A DNA stretch of 64,000 nt. It comes from Pseudonocardia halophobica (GTDB lineage Bacteria > Actinomycetota > Actinomycetes > Mycobacteriales > Pseudonocardiaceae). The translations under genes and the position numbers were made by a program. The DNA is taken from NCBI RefSeq assembly GCF_027922425.1, contig NZ_BSFQ01000030.1, positions 1 to 64,000 on the forward strand, written 5' to 3'. A model generated the notes under the pieces. That model saw only the letters and a program-made list of their open reading frames with translations, had not been told where the DNA came from and searched no databases. Positions within the stretch are counted from its first letter, which is position 1. Each line of letters starts with the position of its first letter. This document shows, one piece after another, positions 7,864-16,681 of this stretch.

Positions 7864-8901
7864 GTGACATCCGTTCCGGAGCGTGACGCCGACCCGGTCA
7901 GCCGGTCCGGTGCGTTCGAGGTCGTGCGCCGCGGCTACGCGCGCGACCAGGTCGACGCGCTGGTCCGCGAGCTGGAGCGGCGCGCCCAGGCCGCCGAGAA
8001 CGCGCGCCGCATGGCCGAGCAGCACGCCGCGGGCCTCGCGGAGGAGCTGCGGACCCTGCGGGCCGGCACGCCCGCGGAGGGCCTGCCCACGGTCCCGCAG
8101 AGCTTCGGGTTCCGCGCGGAGAAGGTCCTGCGCCTCGCCGAGCGCGAGGCGTCCGACATCCGGGCCGCCGCGGAGCGCGACGCCGCCGAGACCCGCGCCA
8201 CCGCCACCCGCGAGGCGACCGACCTGATGGAACGCGCCCACACCGCCGCGGGGCAGGCCCGCGCCGAGGCCGAGGCCGAGTGGGCGGCCGTGGTTACCGA
8301 GCGGGCCGAGCTGGCGGCGCAGGTCGCCGAGCACGTCGAGCGGATGGAGGAGCTCGCCGGGCTGCGCGCCGCGCTGCGCAACGAGCTGGCCCGGGTGCAC
8401 GCCGCGGTCGGCGCCGAGCTGCGCGGGCTCGACGCGGCACTCGCGCCGGATGTCACCGCCGACACCGGCGGCGACGCCGAGGAGCCGGTCCGCGTCGACG
8501 TGTCCGACCCGGTCGACGTGTCCGACCCGGTCGACGTGTCCGACCCGGTCGACGTGTCCGACCCGGTCGACGTGTCCGACCCGGTCGACGTGTCGGACCC
8601 GGTCGACGAGGCGGAGGAGGTCGAGGAGGCGACGGAACCGGCCGGGGCCATCCCGCCCGTCGTCGAGCAGCATGAACCCGGCGTCGAGCAGCCCGAGGCG
8701 GCCACCGAGCCGGCTGAGACCGAGCCCGCCACCGGTGAGCCGTCCGACGAGCCGGCCCCCGCGGTGTGGACCCCCACCCCCGGCACGGCGGACCTGTTCG
8801 AGGCCGAAGCGGCCCGCCCCGCCGACCGCGGCTCCGTCCGCGTCCCGGAGCAGCGGCGCGAACAGACGACGGAGAGCAGACACGCCCTGCGCTCCGGCTG
8901 A
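7864..8901 (+). CDS. DivIVA-like coiled-coil protein with VDVSDP hexapeptide repeats
   Basis: The 345-residue protein starts with a DivIVA-type N-terminal motif (FEVVRRGYARDQVDALV), followed by a long Ala/Glu/Arg-rich coiled coil (about residues 40-195). Six exact VDVSDP repeats (residues 211-246) and an acidic, Pro-rich, probably disordered tail follow. DivIVA/Wag31 proteins organise polar growth in actinobacteria, and this one is a divergent paralogue. GTG start, with GGAGG only one base upstream and CACACT resembling a -10, so it may be leaderless. It lies between selD and selA with no evident selenium link. Confidence 0.75.
   Translation: MTSVPERDADPVSRSGAFEVVRRGYARDQVDALVRELERRAQAAENARRMAEQHAAGLAEELRTLRAGTPAEGLPTVPQSFGFRAEKVLRLAEREASDIRAAAERDAAETRATATREATDLMERAHTAAGQARAEAEAEWAAVVTERAELAAQVAEHVERMEELAGLRAALRNELARVHAAVGAELRGLDAALAPDVTADTGGDAEEPVRVDVSDPVDVSDPVDVSDPVDVSDPVDVSDPVDVSDPVDEAEEVEEATEPAGAIPPVVEQHEPGVEQPEAATEPAETEPATGEPSDEPAPAVWTPTPGTADLFEAEAARPADRGSVRVPEQRREQTTESRHALRSG
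8494..8601 (+). repeat. Six tandem 18-bp repeats inside the DivIVA-like gene
   Basis: Six head-to-tail copies of the unit gtcgacgtgtccgacccg. Five are identical and the sixth has one synonymous change (tcc to tcg). They encode six VDVSDP hexapeptides in frame. Near-identity at the DNA level points to recent slippage or recombination, and copy number is likely to differ between strains. Confidence 0.97.
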
Positions 8902-8922
8902 CGGGCACGGCATGCTCTTCCC

Positions 8923-10275
8923 ATGACGGACGCTCCGGTCCGCGGCACGACCGCTCCCCCGCCCGCGGACGCACCCGACCCGCGCCGCGCCGTACCGCGC
9001 ACGGACGCGGTGCTCGCCGACCCGCGCCTGGCGGAGGCGATCCACCGGCTGGGCCGTGCGCTGGTGAAGCGCGCGGTCGCCGGCGCGCAGCAGCAGGCCC
9101 GTGCAGGTGCCATCACGCCCGCCGAGGTCGCCGAGGCCGCGCTCGCCGCCCTCCCGCGCACCGCGACCCGGCTGCGTCCCGTGCTCAACGCGACGGGCGT
9201 GCTGCTGCACACCAACCTCGGCCGCGCCCCGCTCTCCGCGGCCGCCCGGGAGGCCCTCGCGGTCGCCGCCGGCACCTGCGACGTCGAGCTGGACCTCACC
9301 ACCGGCACCCGCGGCCGCCGCGGCGCCGGCGTGATCGACGCCCTGCTCGCGGCCGTCCCCGGGGCCGCCGCCGCGCACGTCGCGAACAACGGCGCGGCCG
9401 CGCTCGCGCTCGTCGCGGCGACCCTCGCGGCCGGGAAGGAGATCGTGGTGTCGCGCGGCGAGCTCGTCGAGATCGGCGACGGCTTCCGCATCCCCGACCT
9501 GCTCGAGTCGACCGGCGCGCGGCTCCGCGAGGTCGGCACCACCAACCGCACCCACCTCGCCGACTACGCGCGCGCGATCGGCCCGGACACCGGGTTCGTG
9601 CTCAAGGTGCACCCCTCGAACTTCACCGTCAGCGGCTTCACCAGCGAGGTCGGCCCGGAGGAGCTGGCGGGGCTGGACGTGCCGGTGGTCGCCGACATCG
9701 GCTCCGGGCTGCTCACCCCGCACCCGCTGCTGCCCGACGAGCCGGACGCCGCCGGCATGCTCGCCCGCGGCGCCACGCTGGTCACCGCGTCCGGCGACAA
9801 GCTCCTCGGCGGACCGCAGGCGGGCCTGGTCCTCGGCGGGGCGGGCGAGGGCGCGGAGCTGGTCGAGAAGGTCCGCCGGTTCCCGCTGGCCCGGGCGATG
9901 CGCGTCGACAAGCTCACGCTCGCGGCGCTCGAGGCCACGCTGCGCGGCCCCGGCACGCCCGTCCGGGCCGCGCTGGACGCCCCGGTCGAGGAGCTGCGGC
10001 GCCGCGCCGAGCAGCTGGCCGCCCGGCTGGGCGAGGTCGCCGAAGCCGTCGACTCCATCTCGACGGTCGGCGGCGGGGGCGCCCCGGGCGTCACGCTGCC
10101 GAGCGCCGCCGTCGCGCTGCCGGAGCGGTTCGCCGCGGCCCTGCGCGCCGGCGACCCGGCCGTGCTGGGCCGGCTGGAGGGCGGGCGCTGCCTGCTGGAC
10201 CTGCGCGCCCTGGACCCGGCCGACGACGAGGCCCTCGCCGCCGCCGTCGCGGCCGCCGCCCCGACCGGGACCTGA
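8923..10275 (+). CDS. selA: L-seryl-tRNA(Sec) selenium transferase
   Basis: The 450-residue PLP enzyme converts Ser-tRNA-Sec to Sec-tRNA-Sec with selenophosphate. The family signature LRPVLNATGVLLHTNLGRAP and the PLP lysine K293 in SGDKLLGGPQ are present, close to E. coli K295. The N-terminal 20 residues are Pro/Ala-rich. It lies two bases upstream of selB on the same strand, so the two form an operon. Confidence 0.96.
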   Translation: MTDAPVRGTTAPPPADAPDPRRAVPRTDAVLADPRLAEAIHRLGRALVKRAVAGAQQQARAGAITPAEVAEAALAALPRTATRLRPVLNATGVLLHTNLGRAPLSAAAREALAVAAGTCDVELDLTTGTRGRRGAGVIDALLAAVPGAAAAHVANNGAAALALVAATLAAGKEIVVSRGELVEIGDGFRIPDLLESTGARLREVGTTNRTHLADYARAIGPDTGFVLKVHPSNFTVSGFTSEVGPEELAGLDVPVVADIGSGLLTPHPLLPDEPDAAGMLARGATLVTASGDKLLGGPQAGLVLGGAGEGAELVEKVRRFPLARAMRVDKLTLAALEATLRGPGTPVRAALDAPVEELRRRAEQLAARLGEVAEAVDSISTVGGGGAPGVTLPSAAVALPERFAAALRAGDPAVLGRLEGGRCLLDLRALDPADDEALAAAVAAAAPTGT

Positions 10276-10277
10276 CG

Positions 10278-12092
10278 ATGCCCGCCCGCGTGATCGCGAC
10301 GGCGGGGCACGTCGACCACGGCAAGTCCACCCTGGTCCGCGCCCTGACCGGGATGGAGCCCGACCGGCTGGCGGAGGAGCTCCGCCGCGGCCTGACGATC
10401 GACCTCGGCTTCGCCTGGACCCGCCTCGACTCGGGCACCGACCTGGCCTTCGTCGACGTGCCCGGCCACGAACGCTTCGTCACGACGATGCTGGCCGGCG
10501 CCGGGCCGGTCCCCGCGGCGATGATCGTCGTCGCCGCCGACGAGGGCTGGATGCCCCAGTCCGCCGAGCACCTCGACGCGCTCGACGCCCTCGGCGTGGA
10601 GCGCGGGCTGCTCGTGATCACCCGCTCCGACCTGCTCGACCCGGAACCCGCCCGGGAGGACGCCCTGGCGGCGCTGGCGCGCTCGTCGCTCGGCGCGCTG
10701 CCGGTCGTCCCGGTGTGCGCGCCGCGCGGCGAGGGCATCCCCGAGCTCCGCGCCGCGCTCGACGCGCTGGTCGGGGACCTGCCCGAGCCCGATCCCGCCG
10801 CCGACGTCCGGCTGTGGGTGGACCGCGCCTTCACCATCCGCGGCGCCGGGACGGTCGTGACCGGCACCCTGGGCGCGGGCCGGATCCGGCTGGGCGACGA
10901 GCTGGAGCTCGGCGGCCGCCGGGTCGGCGTGCGCGGGCTGGAGAGCCTCGGCGAGCCGCGCGAGGAGGTCACCGGCGTCGCGCGGGTGGCCGTGAACCTG
11001 CGTGGCCTGCCGAAGGAGGCCGTGCGTCGCGGGGACGCCCTGCTCACCCCGGGCGCGTGGCTCACCGCGACCGACATCGACGTCCGGCTGCGGGCGCCGG
11101 GCGGCGGGGTGGATCCCGACGCGCCCGTCGAGCTGCCCGGAACTCTGATGCTGCACACGGGCGCGGCCGCGACCGGGGTCCGCGTGCGCCCGCTCGGCCC
11201 CCACCACGCCCGGCTGCGGCTGGAGCACCCGCTGCCGCTGCGCCTCGGCGACCGGGCGGTGCTGCGCGACCCCGGCCGGCGTGCGGTCCTCGCGGGGGCG
11301 GTGGTCCTGGACGTCCGGCCGCCCGCGCTGGCCCGGCGCGGCGCCGCCCGGCGCCGGGCGGACGAGCTCGCCGCCCCCGGCTTCGGCACCGCGGCCGGGG
11401 AGGTGGCCCGGCGCGGCGTCGTGCGGGCCGCGGACCTGGTCGCGATGGGGGTGCCACCCGCGGAGGTCGCGGCTCTCCGCGTGCCCGCGGCCCACGGCTG
11501 GCTGGTCGACCCCGCGCGTGCCGTCCGGGCGGTCGCCGCCCTCGCCGCGGCCGTCGAGGCGCACGACGCCGCCGAGCCGCTCGACCCGGGGCTCACGACG
11601 GAGGCCGCCCGCCGTGCCGCCGACCTGCCCGACGCCGCGCTGCTGCCCGCGGTCCTCGCCGCCGCGTCGAGGCCGGACGACGGCGGCGGGGTCCCGCTCG
11701 TGCTGCGCGACGGCCGCGTCCGGCTCGACCGGGCCCACGCCCTCCCGGCCGCGGTCCGGGAGGCGCTCGCGACCCTCCGCCGCGACCTCGCGGGCGACCC
11801 CTTCGCGGCCCCCGACGCGGACCGGCTCGCGCAGCTCGGCCTCGGCACGAAGGAGCTCGCGGCGCTCGTGCGGGCGGGCGAGCTGGTGGAGCTCGCGCGC
11901 GGCTTGGTGCTGCTGCCGGACGCGCCGGAGCGTGCGGTCGAGGTGCTGCGGACCATCGGCCCGGTGTTCACGCTCAGCGAGGCGCGGCAGGCGCTCGGGA
12001 CCAGCCGCCGCGTCGCCGTCCCGCTGCTCGAGCTGCTCGGCCGGACCGGGCACACCCGGCGCCCCGACGACAGCCACCACGAGCTCCGCTGA
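10278..12092 (+). CDS. selB: Selenocysteine-specific translation elongation factor
   Basis: This 604-residue GTPase delivers Sec-tRNA-Sec to UGA codons marked by a SECIS element. It begins MPARVIATAGHVDHGKST (P-loop), then GLTIDLGFAW (switch I), DVPGHERF (G3) and ITRSD (G4), followed by the EF-Tu-like barrels and C-terminal winged-helix repeats that bind the SECIS hairpin. The ATG is two bases after the selA stop. Length is normal for actinobacterial SelB. Confidence 0.96.
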   Translation: MPARVIATAGHVDHGKSTLVRALTGMEPDRLAEELRRGLTIDLGFAWTRLDSGTDLAFVDVPGHERFVTTMLAGAGPVPAAMIVVAADEGWMPQSAEHLDALDALGVERGLLVITRSDLLDPEPAREDALAALARSSLGALPVVPVCAPRGEGIPELRAALDALVGDLPEPDPAADVRLWVDRAFTIRGAGTVVTGTLGAGRIRLGDELELGGRRVGVRGLESLGEPREEVTGVARVAVNLRGLPKEAVRRGDALLTPGAWLTATDIDVRLRAPGGGVDPDAPVELPGTLMLHTGAAATGVRVRPLGPHHARLRLEHPLPLRLGDRAVLRDPGRRAVLAGAVVLDVRPPALARRGAARRRADELAAPGFGTAAGEVARRGVVRAADLVAMGVPPAEVAALRVPAAHGWLVDPARAVRAVAALAAAVEAHDAAEPLDPGLTTEAARRAADLPDAALLPAVLAAASRPDDGGGVPLVLRDGRVRLDRAHALPAAVREALATLRRDLAGDPFAAPDADRLAQLGLGTKELAALVRAGELVELARGLVLLPDAPERAVEVLRTIGPVFTLSEARQALGTSRRVAVPLLELLGRTGHTRRPDDSHHELR

Positions 12093-12188
12093 GCGCTCTC
12101 ACCGCCCCTCGGGGACCGCTCGCCGCGCCGCCTTCAGGCGCGGGCCACAGGGGTCGCGCTCCGAGTGGCAGTGAGGTCCGGCAGCCCT

Positions 12189-12194
12189 TACCGT
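12189..12194 (+). promoter_or_regulatory. Probable -10 element, leaderless start of STAS gene
   Basis: TACCGT ends seven bases before the ATG at 12202, with no ribosome site between. The TANNNT spacing fits a leaderless transcript beginning at or next to the start codon, common in actinobacteria. Confidence 0.55.
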
Positions 12195-12201
12195 TCCGCC
12201 A

Positions 12202-12597
12202 ATGCAGCACACGCACGACGCCTCCGGCGCCGCGGTCCGCCGCGGCGAGTCGGACGACCAGATCACCGTCTCCACGCGGCCCGCGGGCGACGGGCAGGTC
12301 GTCGTCGAGGTCGGCGGCGAGGTCGACATGCTGACCTCCCCGCAGCTGCGCTCGGTCGTGCTCGGTCAGCTGTCCGACGGCGCCCAGCTCGTCGTGCTGG
12401 CGCTCGACGGCGTCACCTTCCTCGGCACCAGCGGTCTCGCGGTCCTGATCGAGGTGCGGGAGGCCGCACACCAGGCCGGGGTGGAGCTCCGGCTCGCCTG
12501 CACGGGCCGCCGTGTGCTGCGTCCGCTCTCGATCGCGGGGCTGGTCCCGATGTTCGACATCCACGACACCGTCGAGCAGGCCCTCGAGGCCACCTGA
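12202..12597 (+). CDS. STAS-domain anti-sigma factor antagonist
   Basis: This 131-residue STAS protein has VGGEVDMLTSPQLR and LALDGVTFLGTSGLAVLIEV. The phospho-acceptor position is the Ser of the GTSG loop. It is similar to the products at 6216 and 16682 but clearly not a recent duplicate. It stands alone between selB and the WhiB gene, so its partner kinase is elsewhere, perhaps the RsbW-like protein at 17186. Confidence 0.88.
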   Translation: MQHTHDASGAAVRRGESDDQITVSTRPAGDGQVVVEVGGEVDMLTSPQLRSVVLGQLSDGAQLVVLALDGVTFLGTSGLAVLIEVREAAHQAGVELRLACTGRRVLRPLSIAGLVPMFDIHDTVEQALEAT

Positions 12598-12613
12598 TCC
12601 ACCCCGGCACCGT

Positions 12614-12629
12614 TGTGACGAGGGTCACA
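12614..12629. promoter_or_regulatory. Perfect CRP/GlxR-type operator
   Basis: TGTGA-N6-TCACA (TGTGACGAGGGTCACA) is an exact match to the CRP dyad. It lies about 250 bases upstream of the WhiB start, in a 277-base stretch with no gene, just after a STAS gene. Control of the WhiB gene by a cAMP-receptor protein is the likely meaning, as known for some mycobacterial whiB genes. The rest of the stretch shows nothing clear. Confidence 0.6.
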
Positions 12630-12874
12630 AACATGGTGTGTCGACGTGCGGACCCACGCCGATCGCGGGATCCTCTGCGGCCGCTCTGAGCTGCAGGGAC
12701 ACCCACCGGGTCGGCTCCGGCCGGTGTCCGGTCCGGTCGTCCGCGCCCGGACGACTTCGCTCTCTCCACTGTGTTCCGCCTCATCGGGCGTTTGGCCGTG
12801 GAGACCTTGGGGAACGCCGCGGCAGATCGCCCGGCACGTGGTCGGGCCCTCCGACGAGAGCGAAGGTGAGCCGA

Positions 12875-13180
12875 GTGAGCGACGTTTCCCGCCTCCCTGG
12901 GCCCATGGACCACGCCTGGCAGTGGCAGCGCCTGGGCGCGTGCCGCGGCATGGACAGCGCGGTCTTCTTCCACCCGGACGGCGAGCGGAACCCCTCCCGC
13001 GCCCGCCGGACGGCCCAGGCGAAGGCGGTGTGCCAGCGTTGCCCGGTGATGGACATGTGCCGCGAGTTCGCACTCGAGACGCGCGAGCCGTTCGGCGTGT
13101 GGGGCGGCCTCGGCGAGTCCGAGCGCCGCGTGCTCCTCGAGCGCCGCGACCAGCAGAAGCGCCTGGTCTCCGCGAGCTGA
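12875..13180 (+). CDS. WhiB-family iron-sulfur regulator (WhiB3/WhiD-like)
   Basis: A 101-residue Wbl protein. Four cluster cysteines, C23, C53, C56 and C62 (AC...VCQRCPVMDMC), would hold a 4Fe-4S cluster. GVWGGL is the turn that contacts the principal sigma factor region 4. The N-terminal pattern LPGPMDHAWQWQRLGACRGM with FFHPDGER is typical of the WhiB3/WhiD subgroup, which links redox state to lipid metabolism or sporulation. The start at 12875 has AAGGTGA about five bases upstream. An in-frame GTG at 12866 adds three residues. Confidence 0.9.
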   Translation: MSDVSRLPGPMDHAWQWQRLGACRGMDSAVFFHPDGERNPSRARRTAQAKAVCQRCPVMDMCREFALETREPFGVWGGLGESERRVLLERRDQQKRLVSAS

Positions 13181-13200
13181 GCCTCCCCGGCCGAGCGTCC

Positions 13201-13245
13201 GCCGGCTGAGGCTCCGCCGGCTGAGGCTCCGCCGGCTGAGGCGTC
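13201..13245 (+). repeat. Three tandem copies of a 15-bp unit
   Basis: Two identical copies of gccggctgaggctcc and a third with a changed end follow the WhiB stop. They are non-coding on the plus strand and precede the terminator hairpin. Confidence 0.85.
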
Positions 13246-13283
13246 CCTCCCGCGGCGTCGGGGGCCCCGGGAGGACCGACACG

Positions 13284-13325
13284 ACGAAGGGGCGGTCCCG
13301 GAATCATCCGGGACCGCCCCTTCGT
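13284..13325. terminator. Strong bidirectional terminator hairpin
   Basis: A perfect 19-bp stem (acgaaggggcggtcccgga and its complement) with a four-base loop lies between the convergent WhiB and acidic-protein genes. There is no long U-tract, but actinobacterial terminators often lack one. Confidence 0.85.
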
Positions 13326-13377
13326 GTGTCGGAGGATGCGCCGGGGCCGCAGCCGTCGGAGCCCGAAGTAGGCCGTG

Positions 13378-14073
13378 CTAGGCGTCGCCGACCACGCTGA
13401 GCTCGAGACATCGGTAGCGCAGCAGCGGCAGCCCGTAGACCCGCACCACCCGCTGGACGGCGGCCACGACCGTCGTCCGCTCCGGGTCCGCCGGCGAAGG
13501 CAGCGGGGCCACGCAGTACACGCCCGGCTCGGGGTCGAAGCCGACGAGCTCGGAGAGGGCGGCGACCAGGTCGTCCTCGGCCGTGGCGCCGATCCGGCCG
13601 GGCAGCCCGAGCCGGTGGACGTGCACGTCCTGCAGCCCGAGCGCCTCGACGGCGGCGGCGATCCCGTCCTCGTCCTCGTCGTCGTCCTCGTAGTCGTCGT
13701 CCTCGTAGTCGTCGAGGTCGTCGAGATCGAGGTCGTCGGCGAACCGGGCCGCGTCGGGGTCGTCGAACGGAACGCCCGCCCGGTCGAGGGGGACGGGCAG
13801 GCTCGCGACGCCGTCGAGCTGTGCGGGGACCGATACCGGCGCCGAGACGGGCGCCGAGACCACCGACACCGCCGGCGCGTCCGGCCGCGCGAGGAGCAGG
13901 TCGACCCGGCCGGCGTCGGCGACCACGCGCGCGAGGTCCGACTCCGGCCGCAACAGCTCCATGGGGCTCACCGCGACGGCCACCAGCCGCCGTCGCGCGG
14001 GTGGGACGCGGGACGGCCCGCCGCGCCGCTGCGCGGGCGTGCCGATGCCCTCGATGTCCGGCACCGCCACCAT
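13378..14073 (-). CDS. Uncharacterised protein with central poly-acidic tract
   Basis: 231 residues, family not recognised. An N-terminal basic, Pro/Arg-rich segment of 30 residues is followed by a beta-rich stretch, a very acidic run of Asp/Glu/Tyr at about residues 112-135, and a C-terminal part of mixed alpha/beta look containing LGLQDVHVHRLGLPGRI and YGLPLLRYRCLELSVVG. No signal peptide or membrane helix. ATG start. It converges on the WhiB gene across a strong hairpin and lies upstream of no other minus-strand gene, so it is probably monocistronic. Coding is supported by frame integrity and codon use. Confidence 0.65.
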   Translation of the reverse strand: MVAVPDIEGIGTPAQRRGGPSRVPPARRRLVAVAVSPMELLRPESDLARVVADAGRVDLLLARPDAPAVSVVSAPVSAPVSVPAQLDGVASLPVPLDRAGVPFDDPDAARFADDLDLDDLDDYEDDDYEDDDEDEDGIAAAVEALGLQDVHVHRLGLPGRIGATAEDDLVAALSELVGFDPEPGVYCVAPLPSPADPERTTVVAAVQRVVRVYGLPLLRYRCLELSVVGDA

Positions 14074-14296
14074 GCTTCGTTCGCCCCCTGCCCGATCGGC
14101 GCCGTTGCCGACCGTCTCGCTTCCGGCCTGTCGACCGGTGTCAACGGCATCGTTTCCTGTTCGCGTCCCCGAAAGCTGCCCCGCACGCCGAACGGACGGC
14201 GCGGGTCCGTGAGCGGGCGGCAGCGGCAGGCAGTCGGTTACCCCGATCGGGTGCAGCGGTCGTCAACACGGGACGAGCGGGAAGGCCCGGCTGACT

Positions 14297-16540
14297 TCAA
14301 CGCTCCAGCCGGACGGCGAGCACGGCGATGTCGTCCCGGACGTGGCGCGGCTCGCAGGCTGCCAGCACCTGGTCGACGACCGCCTCGGCCGGCGAGTCCG
14401 AGGGGATCTCCCGCAGGGTGCGTTCGAGCAGCTCGGCGCGCTCGTCGGCGTCCTCCCCCGCGATGTCGGTGAGACCGTCCGTGTACAGCAGCAGCAGGGC
14501 GCCCGCGGGCACCGTCAACGTGGCCTCCGTGCGGCCCTCCTCGCCGGCCCGGCCGAGCGTCGGGACGACGCCGATCATCGGCGAGAGGTGCTCGTCGAGC
14601 CGCCGCAGCTCGCCCTCGCGGGTGAGGAGCAGCGGGGCGGGGTGCCCGGCGTTGGCGTAGCGCAGCAGCCGGTCGCCCGAGGCGTCCGGCGGCTCGAGCC
14701 GCGCGTACACCGCGGTCGCCATCGAGGCCATCTCCAGCCCCTGCACCAGCTGGTCGCAGCGGTCGAGGACCGAGCCCGGGCGGCCGCCGTCCCACGCGTA
14801 GGAGCGCAGCACACCACGCAGCTGCCCCATCGCCGCGGCGGCGGACAGGTCGTGCCCGACGACGTCGCCCACCGCGATGCCGACCGCCCCGTCGGGCAGC
14901 GGCAGCACGTCGTACCAGTCGCCGCCGACCTGGTTGCCGTCCGTGCCGACCCGGTACCGCGCGGCCAGCTGCAGGCCACTCACCTCGGGGACGGCCGGCA
15001 GCAGGCTGTGCTGCAGGGTCGCGGCGGCGGCGTGCTCGCGCTCGTAGAGCCGCGCGTTGTCGACCGTCAACCCCACCCGCCCGGCGAGGTCGGTGGCCAG
15101 GTGCAGGTCCTTCTGGCCGTAGCGGCGGCCGTACGGGTGCTGGCTGACCAGCGTGAGCGCGCCGAGGACCCGGCCCCGGGCGCGCAGCGGCACCACGATC
15201 GCCGACCGCATCCGCAGCCGGTCGTAGAGCTCGGCGGCGTCCGGGTCGTCGTCGTAGCGGTCGGCACCGTGCTCGGGCAGGTCCGACAGCAGCACCGGCT
15301 CGCCCGTCGCCAGCACGTGCCCGGTGGTGCTGCCCCGGCCGGCGCGGTAGTCCCGCAGGCCCGCCATCCGCGCCATCCGGTCCTCGTCGGCCCGGTCCCG
15401 GGCGGCCACGGCGGCCCGGCGCAGGAGCCCGGAGCCCGGGCGGTCGAGCAGGTCCACGGCGCAGACGTCCGCGAGCTGCGGCACGACGAGGCGGGCCAGG
15501 CCGTGGCACGCGTCCTCGACGCCCAGCGCCTCGGTCATCTGGGTGGTCGCCTCGGCGAGCATCCGCAGCTGGCTGCGGGCCTCCTCGGCGTCCGCCAGGG
15601 CCGCCCGGCGCTCCTGCTCGACGAGCACCCGCTCGGTGACGTCGTTCTGCACGCCGACGAAGTTGACGAGGTCCCCGGCGCCGTCGACCACCGGCGAGAT
15701 CGACACCTGGTTCCAGAAGGCGGTGCCGTCCTTGCGGTAGTTCAGCAGCACCTCGGTGATCGGCTCCTGCGCGCGCAGGGCCGCGCGGATGCGCTCGATC
15801 GACGCCGGGTCGGTGTTGCGGCCCTGCAGGAACCGGCAGTTGCGGCCGACCGCGTCCTCCACCGCGTACCCGGTGAGCCGGGTGAACGACGGGTTGACCC
15901 AGATCAGCGGGTCGCCCGCGCGCCGCGGGTCGGTGATGGTGAAGGACATGTCGGTGGCGACGACCGCGCGGTCGCGCAGCACCTCCAGCCGCCGGCGGTC
16001 GCCGTGCTCGCTGCCCGAGAGCTGCAGGAACACCACGAGCGCGCGGGACCGCAGCTCCTCGGGGACCGGCAGCTGCTCCCCCGCGTCGCCCAGCCCGCCC
16101 GGCCCCAGGACGAAGCCGGTGACCCACAGCAGCCGGCCCTCGGCGGCCTCGCGCTGCTCCTCGGTGGCGGTCGAGCCGCGGCGGGCGGCGTCGTGCACCG
16201 CGACCGGCTCGCCGGCGACCGGGATGCCGGCCGCGACGAGCGACAGCGGCGAGCTCGTCTCGCTCATCCGCTTGCCGCCGAGGTCGGTCAGGCCGGCCGC
16301 GTCGCCCCACGCGTCGATGTCGACCGGCAGCGAGACGCGGTGGCCGGTCAGCTCCACGGCCGCCGCATTGGCGTAGACGACCCGCCGCTCGTCCAGGTCG
16401 ATCATGAGGACGGCCGCGGGCGCGTCGTAGAGCACCTGCGGCAGCTCGCCGGCGCCGCCGGGCAGGCCGCTCTCCGCGACCCCCTGGGCCACCTCCTGAG
16501 CCAGGTCCTCGGCCAGCCCGCGCGGGTCGGTCGTCTCCAC
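14297..16540 (-). CDS. PAS-LOV-GAF-PP2C phosphatase (blue-light SpoIIE/RsbU-type)
   Basis: This 747-residue protein carries an N-terminal PAS (about 35-90), a LOV domain (about 200-310), a GAF domain (about 345-490) and a C-terminal PP2C_SIG/SpoIIE phosphatase (about 510-745). The LOV core is complete: GRNCRFLQGRN with photo-adduct C235, NYRKDGTAFWN and the FVGVQ glutamine. The phosphatase keeps GGDWYD, GDVVGHD, YTDGLTD and DDIAVLA metal residues. It should dephosphorylate a STAS antagonist in response to blue light. It is transcribed divergently from the STAS-RsbW-sigma cluster, its probable targets. The GTG at 16540 is supported by TACGAT six bases upstream (leaderless). Confidence 0.9.
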   Translation of the reverse strand: METTDPRGLAEDLAQEVAQGVAESGLPGGAGELPQVLYDAPAAVLMIDLDERRVVYANAAAVELTGHRVSLPVDIDAWGDAAGLTDLGGKRMSETSSPLSLVAAGIPVAGEPVAVHDAARRGSTATEEQREAAEGRLLWVTGFVLGPGGLGDAGEQLPVPEELRSRALVVFLQLSGSEHGDRRRLEVLRDRAVVATDMSFTITDPRRAGDPLIWVNPSFTRLTGYAVEDAVGRNCRFLQGRNTDPASIERIRAALRAQEPITEVLLNYRKDGTAFWNQVSISPVVDGAGDLVNFVGVQNDVTERVLVEQERRAALADAEEARSQLRMLAEATTQMTEALGVEDACHGLARLVVPQLADVCAVDLLDRPGSGLLRRAAVAARDRADEDRMARMAGLRDYRAGRGSTTGHVLATGEPVLLSDLPEHGADRYDDDPDAAELYDRLRMRSAIVVPLRARGRVLGALTLVSQHPYGRRYGQKDLHLATDLAGRVGLTVDNARLYEREHAAAATLQHSLLPAVPEVSGLQLAARYRVGTDGNQVGGDWYDVLPLPDGAVGIAVGDVVGHDLSAAAAMGQLRGVLRSYAWDGGRPGSVLDRCDQLVQGLEMASMATAVYARLEPPDASGDRLLRYANAGHPAPLLLTREGELRRLDEHLSPMIGVVPTLGRAGEEGRTEATLTVPAGALLLLYTDGLTDIAGEDADERAELLERTLREIPSDSPAEAVVDQVLAACEPRHVRDDIAVLAVRLER

Positions 16541-16546
16541 GCGCAG

Positions 16547-16552
16547 ATCGTA
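16547..16552 (-). promoter_or_regulatory. Probable -10 element of the LOV-phosphatase gene
   Basis: On the minus strand TACGAT ends six bases before the GTG start with no ribosome site, suggesting a leaderless mRNA. No convincing -35 hexamer was seen. Confidence 0.5.
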
Positions 16553-16681
16553 ATGGCGTCCCGGCCCACCCGCGCCCCGGCCGCCTCCGCCCGATGGGTA
16601 GGGTTCGCCGGGATCGGTTGAGCCCGCAGCCGTCTCGCGTCCCGCCCGTCCGCGATCCGCGCGGGCACGCCGTCGCTGGAG

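Noticed and set aside
8494..8601. CRISPR or intergenic tandem repeat
   Set aside because: The repeats are contiguous with no spacers and encode VDVSDP in frame inside a gene.
16596..16601. GGGTAG as a SigF-type -10 upstream of the STAS gene
   Set aside because: No GTTT-like -35 at 14-17 bases upstream was found, unlike the site at 17107.
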